Part shown: one piece after another, positions 44,605 to 57,863 of the stretch
Numbering within the stretch: the stretch's first letter is position 1
Layout of the letters: every line of letters begins with the position of its first letter
NCBI GenBank assembly: GCA_028281665.1
Contig: JANQJK010000004.1
Span: 129,165 to 193,164 of the forward strand
Length of the DNA stretch: 64,000 bases
DNA from: Hyphococcus sp.
Lineage (GTDB): Bacteria; Pseudomonadota; Alphaproteobacteria; Caulobacterales; Parvularculaceae
Direction of reading: 5' to 3'
Position numbers and translations under genes: made by a program
The notes under the pieces: model-generated
What the model saw: the letters and a program-made list of their open reading frames with translations, nothing else
Databases searched by the model: none
Told to the model about the DNA's origin: nothing

Positions 44605-46311
44605 ATGCTGACAGCTCTTCACATTCAGGATTTTGTCCTCATCGACCGCGCCGACCTGAAGGTGGGCGAGGGACTGACGGCGCTCACCGGCGAAACCGGC
44701 GCCGGTAAGTCGATCCTGCTTGACGCGCTCGGCCTTGCAGTCGGCGGCAGGTCGGAGCGCGGCGCCGTGCGCGCGGGCGCCAAACAGGGCGTTGTCGCTG
44801 CGAGCTTCGAACCGAATGCCGATCATGCGGTCTGGGCGCTGCTTGAAGACAATGCGCTACCGGCGGAGGACGACCAGATCATTCTGCGCCGGGTTGCCGG
44901 CGCGGACGGCCGCTCGCGCGGGTTTATCAACGATCAGCCCGTTTCCATCGCTTTGTTGCGCAGCGTCGGCGAGACCCTGCTCGAAATCCACGGACAGCAC
45001 GACGGCCGCGGATTTCTTGAAAGCGCCGGGCATCGCGTTCTTCTCGACGAGTTCGCGGGGCTCGGAAAGAAAAGCCGGGGCGTCCGCAAATGCTGGGAAG
45101 ACTGGCGCGCCGTCGAACGGGATCTGGAAGAACGACGTCGCGAACGGGACGCTGTCGCGCGGGAGGCCGATTACCTGCGACACGTCCTTGAACAGCTGAC
45201 GGAACTCGATCCGCAGGCGGATGAAGATACGGCGCTGGCGGCGCGACGGGCCGCGCTGATGGCGGCTGAAAAGATCGGCGACGATCTGAATGCGGCCGCC
45301 GCGGCGATTGACGAAGGCGGCGTTGAAACCAAACTCTCCGTGGCGTTGCGCAGTATCGAGCGCGCAGCGGAGCGTCTGCCGGAAGGCGCCGATGTCCTGC
45401 GTGAGGCGGCGGCCCGGCTCGACGCGGCCCTCAGCGAAGCGGGCGAGGCGCGGGTTGCGATTGAGCGCGCGCTGGCTGAGTTCGGCGCGGACTCCGACGA
45501 GCTTGAGCAGACCGAGGAGCGGCTCTTTGCCCTGCGCCGCGAGGCGCGCAAGCACGGGATCAATCCGGACGATCTGCGCGCCTTTCTTGATAAAACGCAG
45601 GCTGCGCTCAACGACGTCGCCCGCGGCGAGGCTGCGTTCGGCGATCTTGAAAAGGCGGAGGCTGACGCCGCGGCGAATTACGACAAGGCGGCGCGGTCCC
45701 TGTCGAAGGGGCGCATAGCCGCGGCGAAGAAACTCGACAAGGCGGTCGCGGGCGAGCTTGCGCCGCTGAAACTCGGCAAGGCCCGCTTCGAGACGAGCAT
45801 CGAAACCGATGTCGAAAGCGCCGGGCCCGATGGATATGACAAGGTTGAATTCATGGTCGCGACCAATCCGGGCGCGCCGCCGGGGCCCTTGCGGACAATT
45901 GCTTCGGGCGGCGAGCTGTCGCGATTCGTCCTCGCCATGAAAGCGGCGCTTGCCGCGCAGGAAAACCGCACGGTCATTATTTTTGACGAGGTGGACGCGG
46001 GCGTCGGCGGCGCCGTCGCCGACGCCGTCGGCGAACGGCTGGCGCGGCTTGCAAAAGACGCGCAGGTGATGGTCGTCACCCACAGCCCGCAGGTTGCGGC
46101 GCGGGCGAGCGCCCATTGGCGTATCGACAAAACGCAGACTGCGAAAAAAACCAGAACCGCCGTGGAAGAACTTGGACCCGATGCGCGGATCGAGGAGATC
46201 GCCCGCATGCTGTCGGGCGCCGAAATTACGGAAGAGGCGCGGGCCGCGGCAAAGCGTCTGCTCGGCGCGCCGGCCAAACCGAAACGCCGCAAGCTCGCAA
46301 AGGCCGGTTAG
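44605..46311 (+). CDS. recN: DNA repair protein RecN
   Basis: SMC-like ATPase acting on double-strand breaks. MLTALHIQDFVLIDRADLKVGEGLTALTGETGAGKSILLDAL gives the typical N-terminus with Walker A GETGAGKS; long coiled coils fill the middle; the C-terminal half has ASGGELSRFVLAMKAAL (signature) and IIFDEVDAGVGGAVADAV (Walker B). The ATG at 44605 gives the family-typical start, but a TTG at 44590 has the better-placed ribosome site (GGGAGA), so the protein may be five residues longer. 568 residues. Confidence 0.96.
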   Translation: MLTALHIQDFVLIDRADLKVGEGLTALTGETGAGKSILLDALGLAVGGRSERGAVRAGAKQGVVAASFEPNADHAVWALLEDNALPAEDDQIILRRVAGADGRSRGFINDQPVSIALLRSVGETLLEIHGQHDGRGFLESAGHRVLLDEFAGLGKKSRGVRKCWEDWRAVERDLEERRRERDAVAREADYLRHVLEQLTELDPQADEDTALAARRAALMAAEKIGDDLNAAAAAIDEGGVETKLSVALRSIERAAERLPEGADVLREAAARLDAALSEAGEARVAIERALAEFGADSDELEQTEERLFALRREARKHGINPDDLRAFLDKTQAALNDVARGEAAFGDLEKAEADAAANYDKAARSLSKGRIAAAKKLDKAVAGELAPLKLGKARFETSIETDVESAGPDGYDKVEFMVATNPGAPPGPLRTIASGGELSRFVLAMKAALAAQENRTVIIFDEVDAGVGGAVADAVGERLARLAKDAQVMVVTHSPQVAARASAHWRIDKTQTAKKTRTAVEELGPDARIEEIARMLSGAEITEEARAAAKRLLGAPAKPKRRKLAKAG

Positions 46312-46325
46312 GGCGTCTGCCTGCT

Positions 46326-46347
46326 CATTCCCGCGAAGGCGGGAATC
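46326..46347. repeat. Short palindromic repeat between recN and ligA
   Basis: ATTCCCGC / GCGGGAAT (46327-46346) around GAAG, in a context (CATTCCCG...GGGAATCC) like the hairpins at 61157-61306. A second small GC hairpin (CCCCCGCATCGGGGG) follows. It may also work as a terminator for recN. Confidence 0.6.
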
Positions 46348-46353
46348 CCGTAA

Positions 46354-48573
<2,220 letters not shown>

Positions 48574-48780
48574 TTTCGGCTTCGGGAGGGCATGAATCAT
48601 CTGCTAATTGTCGCGCGCCCTTTGGAACATTCGTTCGCCAACAACGCGCCATAATCGCCGTCCCGCTCTTTTTCCAGAGTCTCGTTTTCGGCCATTGCGC
48701 GGGCGCTGTGCGGCGGACTACATGAAGCGCCGCCAGCGCCGGGCAACGCCGAGAAGTTAACGAAAAACAAGGCGTTCTGA

Positions 48781-50058
<1,278 letters not shown>

Positions 50059-50060
50059 CC

Positions 50061-51077
50061 ATGGCGCGCATGACGATGATCCAGGCCGTTCGCAGCGCCA
50101 TGGATGTTTCCATGGGACGCGACGACAATGTCGTTGTCTTTGGCGAGGACGTCGGCTTCTTCGGCGGCGTCTTTCGGTGCACGGAAGGGTTGCAGAAAAA
50201 ATACGGCAAGCATCGCTGTTTTGACACGCCGATCAATGAAAGCGGCATTGTCGGCGCGGCGATCGGGATGGCGGCCTACGGTCTTCGTCCCTGCGTTGAA
50301 ATTCAGTTCGCGGATTATATGTACCCCGCCTACGACCAGATCACGCAGGAGGCGGCGCGCATTCGCTATCGCTCAAACAGCGACTTCACGGCGCCGATCG
50401 TGGTGCGCATGCCGACCGGCGGCGGTATTTTCGGCGGCCAGACCCACAGCCAGAGCGTCGAGGCGTTGTTTGCCCATGTCGCCGGCATCAAAACCGTCAT
50501 CCCGTCGAACCCCTATGACGCCAAAGGTCTTCTGATTGCATCCATCGAAGACGAGGATCCGGTTATGTTTCTGGAGCCCAAGCGTCTATATAACGGCCCG
50601 TTTGACGGACATTATGAACGCCCGGTCACGCCATGGTCGAAGCATGAAGCCGGCGACGTGCCGGAAGATCATTACACGGTGCCGATCGGCAAGGCCGCCA
50701 TTCGCCGGGAAGGCGAAGAGGTGACGGTGCTCGCTTACGGCACCATGGTCTACGTTGCCGAGGCGGCGGCCAGGGAAACCGGCGTCGATGCTGAGATCAT
50801 TGACCTGCGGACGATCCTGCCGCTCGATCTCGAAACCGTTGAAGAGTCCGTACGGAAAACCGGCCGCTGCGTCATCGTTCACGAAGCGACAAAGACCTGC
50901 GGTTTCGGCGCGGAGCTGATGGCCGTCGTGATGGAAGGATGCTTCTATCACCTCGAAGCGCCGGTCATTCGCGTTACGGGCTATGATACGCCTTACCCCC
51001 ACGCCCATGAGTGGGAATATTTTCCGGGACCGGCGCGCGTCGGCGCGGCGCTTAAAAAAGTGATGGAGAACGCCTGA
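50061..51077 (+). CDS. bkdA2: Branched-chain 2-oxoacid dehydrogenase E1 beta subunit
   Basis: Partner of E1 alpha in the heterotetramer. Motifs: MTMIQAVRSAMDVSMGRDDNVVVFGEDVGFFGGVFRCTEGLQKKYGKHRCFDTPINESGIVGAAIGMAAYGLRPCVEIQFADYMYPAYDQI, RMPTGGGIFGGQTHSQS, and the C-terminal transketolase domain (IDLRTILPLDLETV, RVTGYDTPYPHAHEWEYFP). The FGGVFRCTEGLQKKYG segment is typical of BCKDH over PDH. 338 residues; 2 nt after E1 alpha. Confidence 0.96.
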   Translation: MARMTMIQAVRSAMDVSMGRDDNVVVFGEDVGFFGGVFRCTEGLQKKYGKHRCFDTPINESGIVGAAIGMAAYGLRPCVEIQFADYMYPAYDQITQEAARIRYRSNSDFTAPIVVRMPTGGGIFGGQTHSQSVEALFAHVAGIKTVIPSNPYDAKGLLIASIEDEDPVMFLEPKRLYNGPFDGHYERPVTPWSKHEAGDVPEDHYTVPIGKAAIRREGEEVTVLAYGTMVYVAEAAARETGVDAEIIDLRTILPLDLETVEESVRKTGRCVIVHEATKTCGFGAELMAVVMEGCFYHLEAPVIRVTGYDTPYPHAHEWEYFPGPARVGAALKKVMENA

Positions 51078-52414
51078 TGGGTGAGCATGTCATCAAGATG
51101 CCGGATGTGGGCGAGGGCGTTGCCGAGGCCGAGCTTGTGGAATGGCTCGTCGATATCGGCGCCAATGTCCGCGAAGACGAGGTGCTGGCCTCCGTCATGA
51201 CCGACAAGGCAACGGTGGAAATTCCGTCGCCCGTGGAAGGCAAGGTGATGTGGCAGGGCGGCGCCATCGGCGACGTGCTTGCGGTCGGCTCTCCCCTGAT
51301 CAAGCTGGAGGTCGAGGGGCCCGGTAATTTGAAGCCGGGCGAAGGACCGGCGGAAGCAGAGGCCCCTGCTCCAAAGACAGCGCCGAAGGCGAAGCCGGAG
51401 AAAGCCGAAGCGCCGGCGCCCGTAAAAGAGAAAACGGAACCGGCGCCGAAGAAAGCGCCGCAACCGAAGACTAACGGCGCCGCCAATGGACATGCGCCGA
51501 TGACCGCGGCCCCTTCGGGCGCGCCGCGCGCCGAAGGGGAACAGCCGCTGGCCTCGCCGGCGGTGCGCAAGCGCGCCCGGGACGCCGGCATCGACCTTCG
51601 CCGCATTCACGGAACGGGACCGGCCGGGCGCATCAGCCATGAGGACCTCGACGCATATTTCGAAACCGGCGGCAATGGCGTCGCCTCGCGCGGCGCGGCG
51701 TATATGCGAAACACCAGCGTTACGGAGGTCAAGGTCATCGGCCTTCGGCGCAAGATTGCCGAACAGATGCGCGCGGCTCATGAACGGGTCGTGCCGATTA
51801 CCTATGTGGACGAGGTCGATGTCACCGCGCTGGAGGATCTCCGCAAGGAGCTGAACGACACGCGCAAAGACGGGCGGCCGAAACTCACCATCCTGCCGTT
51901 TCTCATGCGGGCCATGGTGAAAGCGGTCGCGGAACAACCCCATCTCAATTCCATTTTTGACGATGACGCTGGCGTCGTTCACCAACATGGCGGCGTTCAT
52001 ATCGGCGTCGCGGCGCAAACGCCGAACGGGCTGATGGTGCCGGTGGTGCGCCATGCGGAAGCGCGCGACATCTGGGACTGCGCCAGCGAAGTTGCCCGTC
52101 TCTCCGATGCGGCGAAAGAGGGCAAGGCGAGCCGCGATGAACTGTCCGGCTCGACGATCACCATCACCTCGCTGGGGGCCATGGGCGGCATCGTCACCAC
52201 GCCGGTGATCAATCACCCGGAAGTCGCCATTGTCGGCGTCAACAAGATACAGACGCTGCCGCGCTGGGACGGCCAGGAATTCCGTCCGCGCAAAGTGATG
52301 AACCTCTCATCGAGCTTCGATCACCGCGTCATCGACGGCTGGGACGCAGCGGTCTTTGTGCAGAAGATCAAGGCGCTCCTCGAACAGCCGGCGATGATTT
52401 TTGTAGAAGACTGA
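51077..52414 (+). CDS. bkdB: Branched-chain 2-oxoacid dehydrogenase E2 (dihydrolipoyl acyltransferase)
   Basis: Core acyltransferase of the complex. One lipoyl domain at 1-78 with lipoyl-lysine Lys44 (VMTDKATVEIPSPVEGKV), an Ala/Pro/Lys/Glu-rich linker (about 90-150), a peripheral subunit-binding domain (ASPAVRKRARDAGIDLRRIHGTGPAGRISHEDLDAYF), and the catalytic domain with the active-site motif SSSFDHRVIDGWDAAVF. 445 residues. Starts at the last base of the E1 beta stop. Confidence 0.96.
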   Translation: MGEHVIKMPDVGEGVAEAELVEWLVDIGANVREDEVLASVMTDKATVEIPSPVEGKVMWQGGAIGDVLAVGSPLIKLEVEGPGNLKPGEGPAEAEAPAPKTAPKAKPEKAEAPAPVKEKTEPAPKKAPQPKTNGAANGHAPMTAAPSGAPRAEGEQPLASPAVRKRARDAGIDLRRIHGTGPAGRISHEDLDAYFETGGNGVASRGAAYMRNTSVTEVKVIGLRRKIAEQMRAAHERVVPITYVDEVDVTALEDLRKELNDTRKDGRPKLTILPFLMRAMVKAVAEQPHLNSIFDDDAGVVHQHGGVHIGVAAQTPNGLMVPVVRHAEARDIWDCASEVARLSDAAKEGKASRDELSGSTITITSLGAMGGIVTTPVINHPEVAIVGVNKIQTLPRWDGQEFRPRKVMNLSSSFDHRVIDGWDAAVFVQKIKALLEQPAMIFVED

Positions 52415-52418
52415 ACTC

Positions 52419-53243
52419 TTGCGCTTTTTTCGGCAGAATATCCTGACGGGCGTCACTCGCCAATCTCTTGAATTCATTTTCGGAAATTGGCGCGCCTATG
52501 TCGTATTTCTCTCGATTGCGACATTGGTGTATATGAGCGTTGATGTTCTGTTCCGAGAGTTTTTGTACCCGGACGATACGCAAGATGAACAAAGCAGTAC
52601 TTTTTTTGTTGCTGCGCTGGAGATGTCGCTTTGGGCGGTGGGAACCGCATTATACGCAGTCTCGATTCATAAATTCATAATTCTCAATTCTGAGTCATAT
52701 TTCGCAAAAAACACAGGACGCGTACTTTTGTTCGCTGGAATAGAGTTGGTGTTGGCGCTGTGGGCGGCTATGGCGCTGCTTGCACTTGATCACGGAGCTT
52801 CGGCTCTGTCGCTTTCTTTGCTTAAAAGCACTCCCTACCTCGAAGCATCAGTTTGGTTCATGGTCGCCGTGGTGTTGCTTGCCACAGGCGTGCTGTTGGC
52901 GATATTCGCAACCACCCTGCTTCCACATGTAGCGGTTACACCGATAAAGAAATTGAATCTACGGTATGTTGTAAGCCTTTCTCGCGGCATCCGTCTGACA
53001 ATTTTCTTTAAACTCACTCAGCTTTCGATAGCATTTATGGCGCTCGCTATATTTATGACGCTGTCGTTTCGCGAAGCGCATACACTTTTGCCGCCGGAAG
53101 ACACCATCGTAGGATACTACCTTCCTCTGCTTTTCGAAAACATTAGTTATTCCATGTCTTCTATGGTTTTCATTACACTTGCATCTCTCATTTATTTTCG
53201 CCTTTCGACCGAGCGTAACGATGCTCTGGCTTCCGGGAACTAA
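52419..53243 (+). CDS. Six-helix membrane protein of unknown function inside the bkd operon
   Basis: A 274-residue protein with six predicted transmembrane segments (about residues 23-43, 62-84, 95-120, 134-165, 190-212 and 235-258). The family is not recognised. It starts with a TTG 4 nt after the E2 stop and ends 11 nt before E3, so it is co-transcribed. Base composition is clearly lower in GC than its neighbours and codon use differs (TTT, TAT, ATA and TCT are frequent), which suggests a later insertion into an older operon. A role in transport of branched-chain substrates is possible but unsupported. Confidence 0.72.
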   Translation: MRFFRQNILTGVTRQSLEFIFGNWRAYVVFLSIATLVYMSVDVLFREFLYPDDTQDEQSSTFFVAALEMSLWAVGTALYAVSIHKFIILNSESYFAKNTGRVLLFAGIELVLALWAAMALLALDHGASALSLSLLKSTPYLEASVWFMVAVVLLATGVLLAIFATTLLPHVAVTPIKKLNLRYVVSLSRGIRLTIFFKLTQLSIAFMALAIFMTLSFREAHTLLPPEDTIVGYYLPLLFENISYSMSSMVFITLASLIYFRLSTERNDALASGN

Positions 53244-53254
53244 GGAGCGGACCA

Positions 53255-54643
53255 ATGCCCATCATTGAATGCAATACCCTTGTCATCGGCGCCGGGCCCG
53301 GCGGTTATGTGGCGGCGATCCGCGCCGGACAGCTCGGCCTCGACACGGTCATCGTCGAGGCTGCGACGCCGGGCGGGACCTGCCTCAATGTCGGCTGCAT
53401 TCCCTCAAAGGCGCTCATCCATGTGGCCGACGAGTTTGAAAAGGCGACGCATTTCGCCACTTCATCGCCTGTCGGGATCACCGTAAAAAAGCCCGAGATC
53501 GATCTCGCCGAGACCGTCAAATGGAAAGACGGTATTGTCAAACGCCTCACCGGCGGGGTTGGCGGGCTTCTCAAGAAAAACAAGGCGCGGGTAATCAAAG
53601 GCTGGGCGACCTTTGTCGACGGCAAGACCGTTGAAGTCAAAACCGATGATGGCGTTGAAACCATTCGGGCAGAGAACATTATTATCGCCACAGGGTCGAC
53701 ACCCGTGGAACTGCCGTTTTTGCCTTTCGGAGGGGACGTGATCTCCTCGACCGAGCCGCTTGACCTCGATGCGCCGCCGAAGAACCTCGCCGTTGTCGGC
53801 GCGGGCTATATCGGCCTGGAGATGGGCATTGCGTTCGCCAAGCTTGGCAGCAAGGTGACGATTGTCGAGGCGCTGGACCGCATTCTGCCGCTTTACGACA
53901 AGGATCTCACCAGGCCCGTCGCCAAAAAGATGAAAGCGCTTGGCGTTGACGTCATGCTCGGCGCCAAGGCGAAAGGCAAATCCGGCAAAGGCCTCGACAT
54001 TGAGGACGCCGACGGCAAGGCGCAAACCATTCCCGCCGACAAGATCCTGGTGACGGTGGGGCGGAAGCCGCTGACCGAAGGCTGGGGCAGGGAAAACCTT
54101 GTCCTGGATATGGACGGGCCGTTCGTTAAAATCGACGATCAGTGCCGGACGTCCATGACCGGCGTTTACGCCATCGGAGACGTCACCGGCGAGCCCATGC
54201 TCGCCCACCGCGCCATGGCCCAAGGGGAGATGGCGGCGGAAATCATCGCGGGCGAAAACCGGTCATGGGACAAGCGCTGCATTCCGGCGATCTGTTTTAC
54301 CGATCCGGAAGTTGTCTCGGCCGGCATGTCGCCCGATGAAGCGAAGGCAGCCGGGGAAGAGATCGTCACCCAGATGTTTCCCTTCGCCGCGAATGGGCGC
54401 GCCATGACCATGGAAGCGGAGGAAGGCTTTGTCCGCATTGTCGCCCGCGAGGGCGACCATGTGGTCCTCGGCATTCAGGCCTGCGGCGGCGGTGTTGCGG
54501 AACTGTCGGCCGCCTTTGGCCTCGCCATCGAAATGGGCGCCCGGCTTGAAGATATCGCCGGCACAATCCATGCGCACCCGACGCAAGGCGAAGCGTTTCA
54601 GGAAGCCGCGCTCCGAACGCTCGGCCACGCGTTGCACATATAA
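53255..54643 (+). CDS. lpdA: Dihydrolipoyl dehydrogenase (E3)
   Basis: FAD enzyme that reoxidises lipoyl groups and makes NADH. N-terminal FAD loop LVIGAGPGGYVAAIRAGQLG; redox disulphide motif GGTCLNVGCIPSKALIH; NAD-binding VVGAGYIGLEMGIAFAKLGSKVTIVEA; GDVTGEPMLAHRAMAQGEMAAE; C-terminal active-site HAHPTQGEAFQEAAL. 462 residues; strong AAGGAG ribosome site. Last gene of the bkd operon; ends directly against the convergent ABC-F gene. Confidence 0.97.
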   Translation: MPIIECNTLVIGAGPGGYVAAIRAGQLGLDTVIVEAATPGGTCLNVGCIPSKALIHVADEFEKATHFATSSPVGITVKKPEIDLAETVKWKDGIVKRLTGGVGGLLKKNKARVIKGWATFVDGKTVEVKTDDGVETIRAENIIIATGSTPVELPFLPFGGDVISSTEPLDLDAPPKNLAVVGAGYIGLEMGIAFAKLGSKVTIVEALDRILPLYDKDLTRPVAKKMKALGVDVMLGAKAKGKSGKGLDIEDADGKAQTIPADKILVTVGRKPLTEGWGRENLVLDMDGPFVKIDDQCRTSMTGVYAIGDVTGEPMLAHRAMAQGEMAAEIIAGENRSWDKRCIPAICFTDPEVVSAGMSPDEAKAAGEEIVTQMFPFAANGRAMTMEAEEGFVRIVAREGDHVVLGIQACGGGVAELSAAFGLAIEMGARLEDIAGTIHAHPTQGEAFQEAALRTLGHALHI

Positions 54644-56521
54644 TTATTCAGCCTTTGCGGTCTCATAGGCGTCGAGCGCGGCGAGCCAGCCCTCTTCGGC
54701 GGCGGCGATTGCCTCGACCAGCGCTGCGCGTTCTCTTTGCAGCTTGGTCGCGCGCTTGACGTCTTTTTCATAGAGGCCCGGCGCGCCGAGCGCTTCGTCA
54801 AGGCGGGTCAGCGTGGCGTTCAGTTTCTCGACTTTCATTTCCGCCGCTTCCGCTGCTTTCTTCAGGGGGCTGACCGAGGCGCGACGGTCGGCGGCCGATT
54901 TGCGCGCCCGTTCGCGCTCGTTCGGTCCTGCGGATTTTTCGCCCGACGGCGCCGTTTTGTTCGCCGCGATGACGAGCGCGCGATAATCGTCAAGATCGCC
55001 CTCATAGCGTTCCGCTCTGCCATTGTTCACGAGCCACAACCGGTCGGCAATCGAGGCGGCGAGATGGGCGTCGTGGGTGATCAGCAGGACCGCGCCGGCA
55101 AAATCGTTGAGTGCTTCCGACAGCGCTTCGCGGGACTGGATGTCCAGATGGTTTGTCGGCTCGTCGAGGATCAACAGATGCGCGCCGTGATAGGTGATCA
55201 GCCCGAGGAGCAACCGCGCCTTCTCGCCGCCGGAGAGTTTCTCGACGCCCGTGTCGGCCTTGTCGGGCCCGAAGCCAAGCCCCGCGCAGGCGCTACGCGT
55301 TTCCGCTTCCGTCGCCTCGGGCAGGATTTCGCGCACATGATCGTAGGCTGAGTTTTTGGGTTTCAACTCGTCGATCTGGTGCTGTGCGAAGTAGGCGATT
55401 TTCAGTTTCTTGTGCTTGTAGATATTGCCGCCAAGAATTCCGATGCGCCCGGCAATGGACTTCACGAGGGTTGATTTACCTTCGCCATTGGGGCCCAGAA
55501 TCGCGATGCGGTCGTCCTGGTCGAGGCGAAGATTGACCTCGCGCAATACGGGATTGCTCTCATCGTAGCCGAGCGCCGCGTCGACGACGCGGACAATCGG
55601 CGGCGCCATCGGTTTCGGGTTGGGAAAATTAAACGGGACCGTGCGCTCCGAGATTGGAACGGCGACCGTCTGCATTTTTTCCAGCGCCTTGATGCGGCTT
55701 TGCGCCTGCTTCGCTTTCGACGCCTTGGCGCGGAAACGCTCGACAAAGGACTGCATGTGGCGACGGCGCGCGTCCTGCCGGGCGGCGAAGCTCGCGGCCT
55801 GCGCGCGCGCCTCGGCGCGTTTTCGTTCGTAGGAATCGTAATTCCCCGGATGGACGGACAGCTTTCTGTTCTCAAGCGCCATGATGTGCGTGACGGCGTT
55901 GTTGAGGAGCCCGCGGTCGTGGCTGACAATCATCGCCGTGTAGGGATATCGCTTGAGGTACGCTTCGAGCCAGACGGCACCCTCAAGATCGAGATAGTTG
56001 GTGGGCTCGTCGAGGAGCAGGAGGTCCGGCGCCGAAAAGAGGACGCCGGCGAGGGCGACGCGCATGCGCCAGCCGCCGGAAAACTCCGAGCACGGACGGC
56101 GCTGGTTTTCCGCCGAGAAGCCGAGCCCGGCGAGAATGCTCGCCGCGCGCGCTTCGGCTGAATGCGCCTCGATGTCGGCCAGGCGGGTTTGTATATCCGC
56201 GATGCGATGGGGATCGGTCGCCGTTTCGCTCTCGGCGATCAGGCTCGCGCGTTCGCGATCCTGTTCCAGGACCGTCTCGATGAGGCTTTGCGCGCTCGCC
56301 GGCGCTTCCTGCGCCACGGCGCCGATTCGCGCACCCTTGCGGATCGAGATTTCATCGTCGACCGCATGGGACTCTCCCAGAATGAGTTTGAAAAGCGTCG
56401 ACTTGCCGGAGCCGTTGCGCCCGACGAACCCGATCTTCCAGCCGTCGGAAATCGCCGCTGTCGCCTGATCGAACAGGGGGCGTCCTTCAATCGCAAAAGA
56501 GAGATCGTTTACATGCAGCAT
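54644..56521 (-). CDS. ABC-F family ATPase, YheS-like
   Basis: A cytosolic tandem ABC ATPase without membrane domains, 625 residues. Two Walker A motifs (GRNGSGKST about 35, GPNGEGKST about 345), two signatures (FSGGWRMRVALA, LSGGEKARLLL) and two Walker B motifs (LLLLDEPTNYLD, LLILDEPTNHLD). The linker between the cassettes contains VERFRAKASKAKQAQSRIKALEKM, which closely follows YheS of E. coli, and a C-terminal coiled coil is present. ABC-F proteins act on ribosomes at the E site. Exact cellular role unknown. Confidence 0.94.
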   Translation of the reverse strand: MLHVNDLSFAIEGRPLFDQATAAISDGWKIGFVGRNGSGKSTLFKLILGESHAVDDEISIRKGARIGAVAQEAPASAQSLIETVLEQDRERASLIAESETATDPHRIADIQTRLADIEAHSAEARAASILAGLGFSAENQRRPCSEFSGGWRMRVALAGVLFSAPDLLLLDEPTNYLDLEGAVWLEAYLKRYPYTAMIVSHDRGLLNNAVTHIMALENRKLSVHPGNYDSYERKRAEARAQAASFAARQDARRRHMQSFVERFRAKASKAKQAQSRIKALEKMQTVAVPISERTVPFNFPNPKPMAPPIVRVVDAALGYDESNPVLREVNLRLDQDDRIAILGPNGEGKSTLVKSIAGRIGILGGNIYKHKKLKIAYFAQHQIDELKPKNSAYDHVREILPEATEAETRSACAGLGFGPDKADTGVEKLSGGEKARLLLGLITYHGAHLLILDEPTNHLDIQSREALSEALNDFAGAVLLITHDAHLAASIADRLWLVNNGRAERYEGDLDDYRALVIAANKTAPSGEKSAGPNERERARKSAADRRASVSPLKKAAEAAEMKVEKLNATLTRLDEALGAPGLYEKDVKRATKLQRERAALVEAIAAAEEGWLAALDAYETAKAE

Positions 56522-56697
56522 TTCGACAGCGCGCTATAAACACGGAACAATGAACAAAGCTTTCTGCGGTTCAACGTTTTCTTTTGCAAGCGCGATTGTC
56601 ATCGTTTCTTCATATAATTCGCACTGCAATAAGGGCGCTTGAATATTGATCGACCGGCGCCGCGTCACCATCTGTTACGCAAATAGATGGAGGGCTG

Positions 56698-57852
56698 ATG
56701 ATATCGAAAAAACTGCTGAACATCCTGACCTGGCCGTTCCGGGTCCTTTTCAAACCATTTAAGCGACCGGCGCGCGCCGCCGGACGAGCCGCCGCCGGCG
56801 CCGCGGCCGGCCTCGGACCGGGCGATATCCTTCAGGACGAGTATCGCGAAGAACCGCCGCGCGGCATTGAGGCGGCCATGTTCCGGCAATTGCCGCGGCC
56901 GCGCCTTACGGAAAAATCCGCATCGGAGCTGACCCTTGAGCAGGCGCGCGGCTATGTGGAGCAGGCGGAACGATTTTACGATTTCGAGTTTCCGCTTTTT
57001 CCGCGCGGCGACTTTTTTTACGAGGAAATCGAGAAGGACTTTCTGCTAAAGGCGCTCGGTCATGACGAAGAGTCGATCGACCAGCGGTTTATCGACGTGA
57101 CCAATCTCTTCCGGCGAACGCTGAACGACAATACCCGCGGATTGATGCTGTTCTGGACGCCGCTTATCGGCGCGCTGCTCCTTGGGGGCGCCGCTTTCGC
57201 GCTACACAGTGGCGCGTTCGCGGTTGAACCCTGGGCGCCCTATGCCGGGGCGTCCGCGCTGGCTGCGTTCCTCGCGTTTCTTGTATACAGCTGGCCGTAC
57301 AAAGTGGTGCAGCAGCGCAACCTCCTCAATCTCGACAATTACGTCACGTCGAAATTTGCGCGCATCAATAACAACTTCCAGGTCGCAAAACGAAAGGCGC
57401 TGAATGTGGAGCGCGACAAGCGCATTCCCGAACGCGAGGAATTGATGGACGAAGCCGGCGCGTGGACGCTTTCCTACCACTGGTTCGCCATGCGGCTTTT
57501 TCTCTGCGAATCCATGCTGCGCAACAAGTTTTATCAAGTGCGGCGCAACACCGCGCTTTACTGGGCGGGCGGGATTCTCCTGATGGTGCTGGTCGGCGCG
57601 GCGGCGCTTGTCGCGCTCTCAAAGATGGGCTTGGACCGAACGACGCTTGGCGCCATTGCGGCGGCCTTCGGTGTTTACGTCGTGGTTGCGGGCGCCGTCA
57701 CGGCCCGGGCCACGTCGACCATGTTCAATGTCGTGCAGTCGAACGAATGGAGCCGGTTTTCCATGATCAACCTTGACCGCACCATTCGCGATCATGTGGC
57801 CGAAGACAAATTGCAGATCGTGACGTTCAGGGACAGAAACCGGATGGAGTAA
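56698..57852 (+). CDS. Membrane protein of unknown function
   Basis: A 384-residue protein with a Lys/Arg-rich amphipathic N-terminus (ISKKLLNILTWPFRVLFKPFKRPAR), an Ala/Gly-rich stretch, a soluble charged segment (about 70-145), two membrane spans (about 151-170 and 180-202), a second soluble part (205-280), and two more spans (about 284-305 and 315-340). GGAGGG lies 5 nt before the ATG. No known domain recognised. It stands alone between ABC-F and PCuAC genes. Confidence 0.75.
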   Translation: MISKKLLNILTWPFRVLFKPFKRPARAAGRAAAGAAAGLGPGDILQDEYREEPPRGIEAAMFRQLPRPRLTEKSASELTLEQARGYVEQAERFYDFEFPLFPRGDFFYEEIEKDFLLKALGHDEESIDQRFIDVTNLFRRTLNDNTRGLMLFWTPLIGALLLGGAAFALHSGAFAVEPWAPYAGASALAAFLAFLVYSWPYKVVQQRNLLNLDNYVTSKFARINNNFQVAKRKALNVERDKRIPEREELMDEAGAWTLSYHWFAMRLFLCESMLRNKFYQVRRNTALYWAGGILLMVLVGAAALVALSKMGLDRTTLGAIAAAFGVYVVVAGAVTARATSTMFNVVQSNEWSRFSMINLDRTIRDHVAEDKLQIVTFRDRNRME

Positions 57853-57863
57853 GCGCGACCGGT

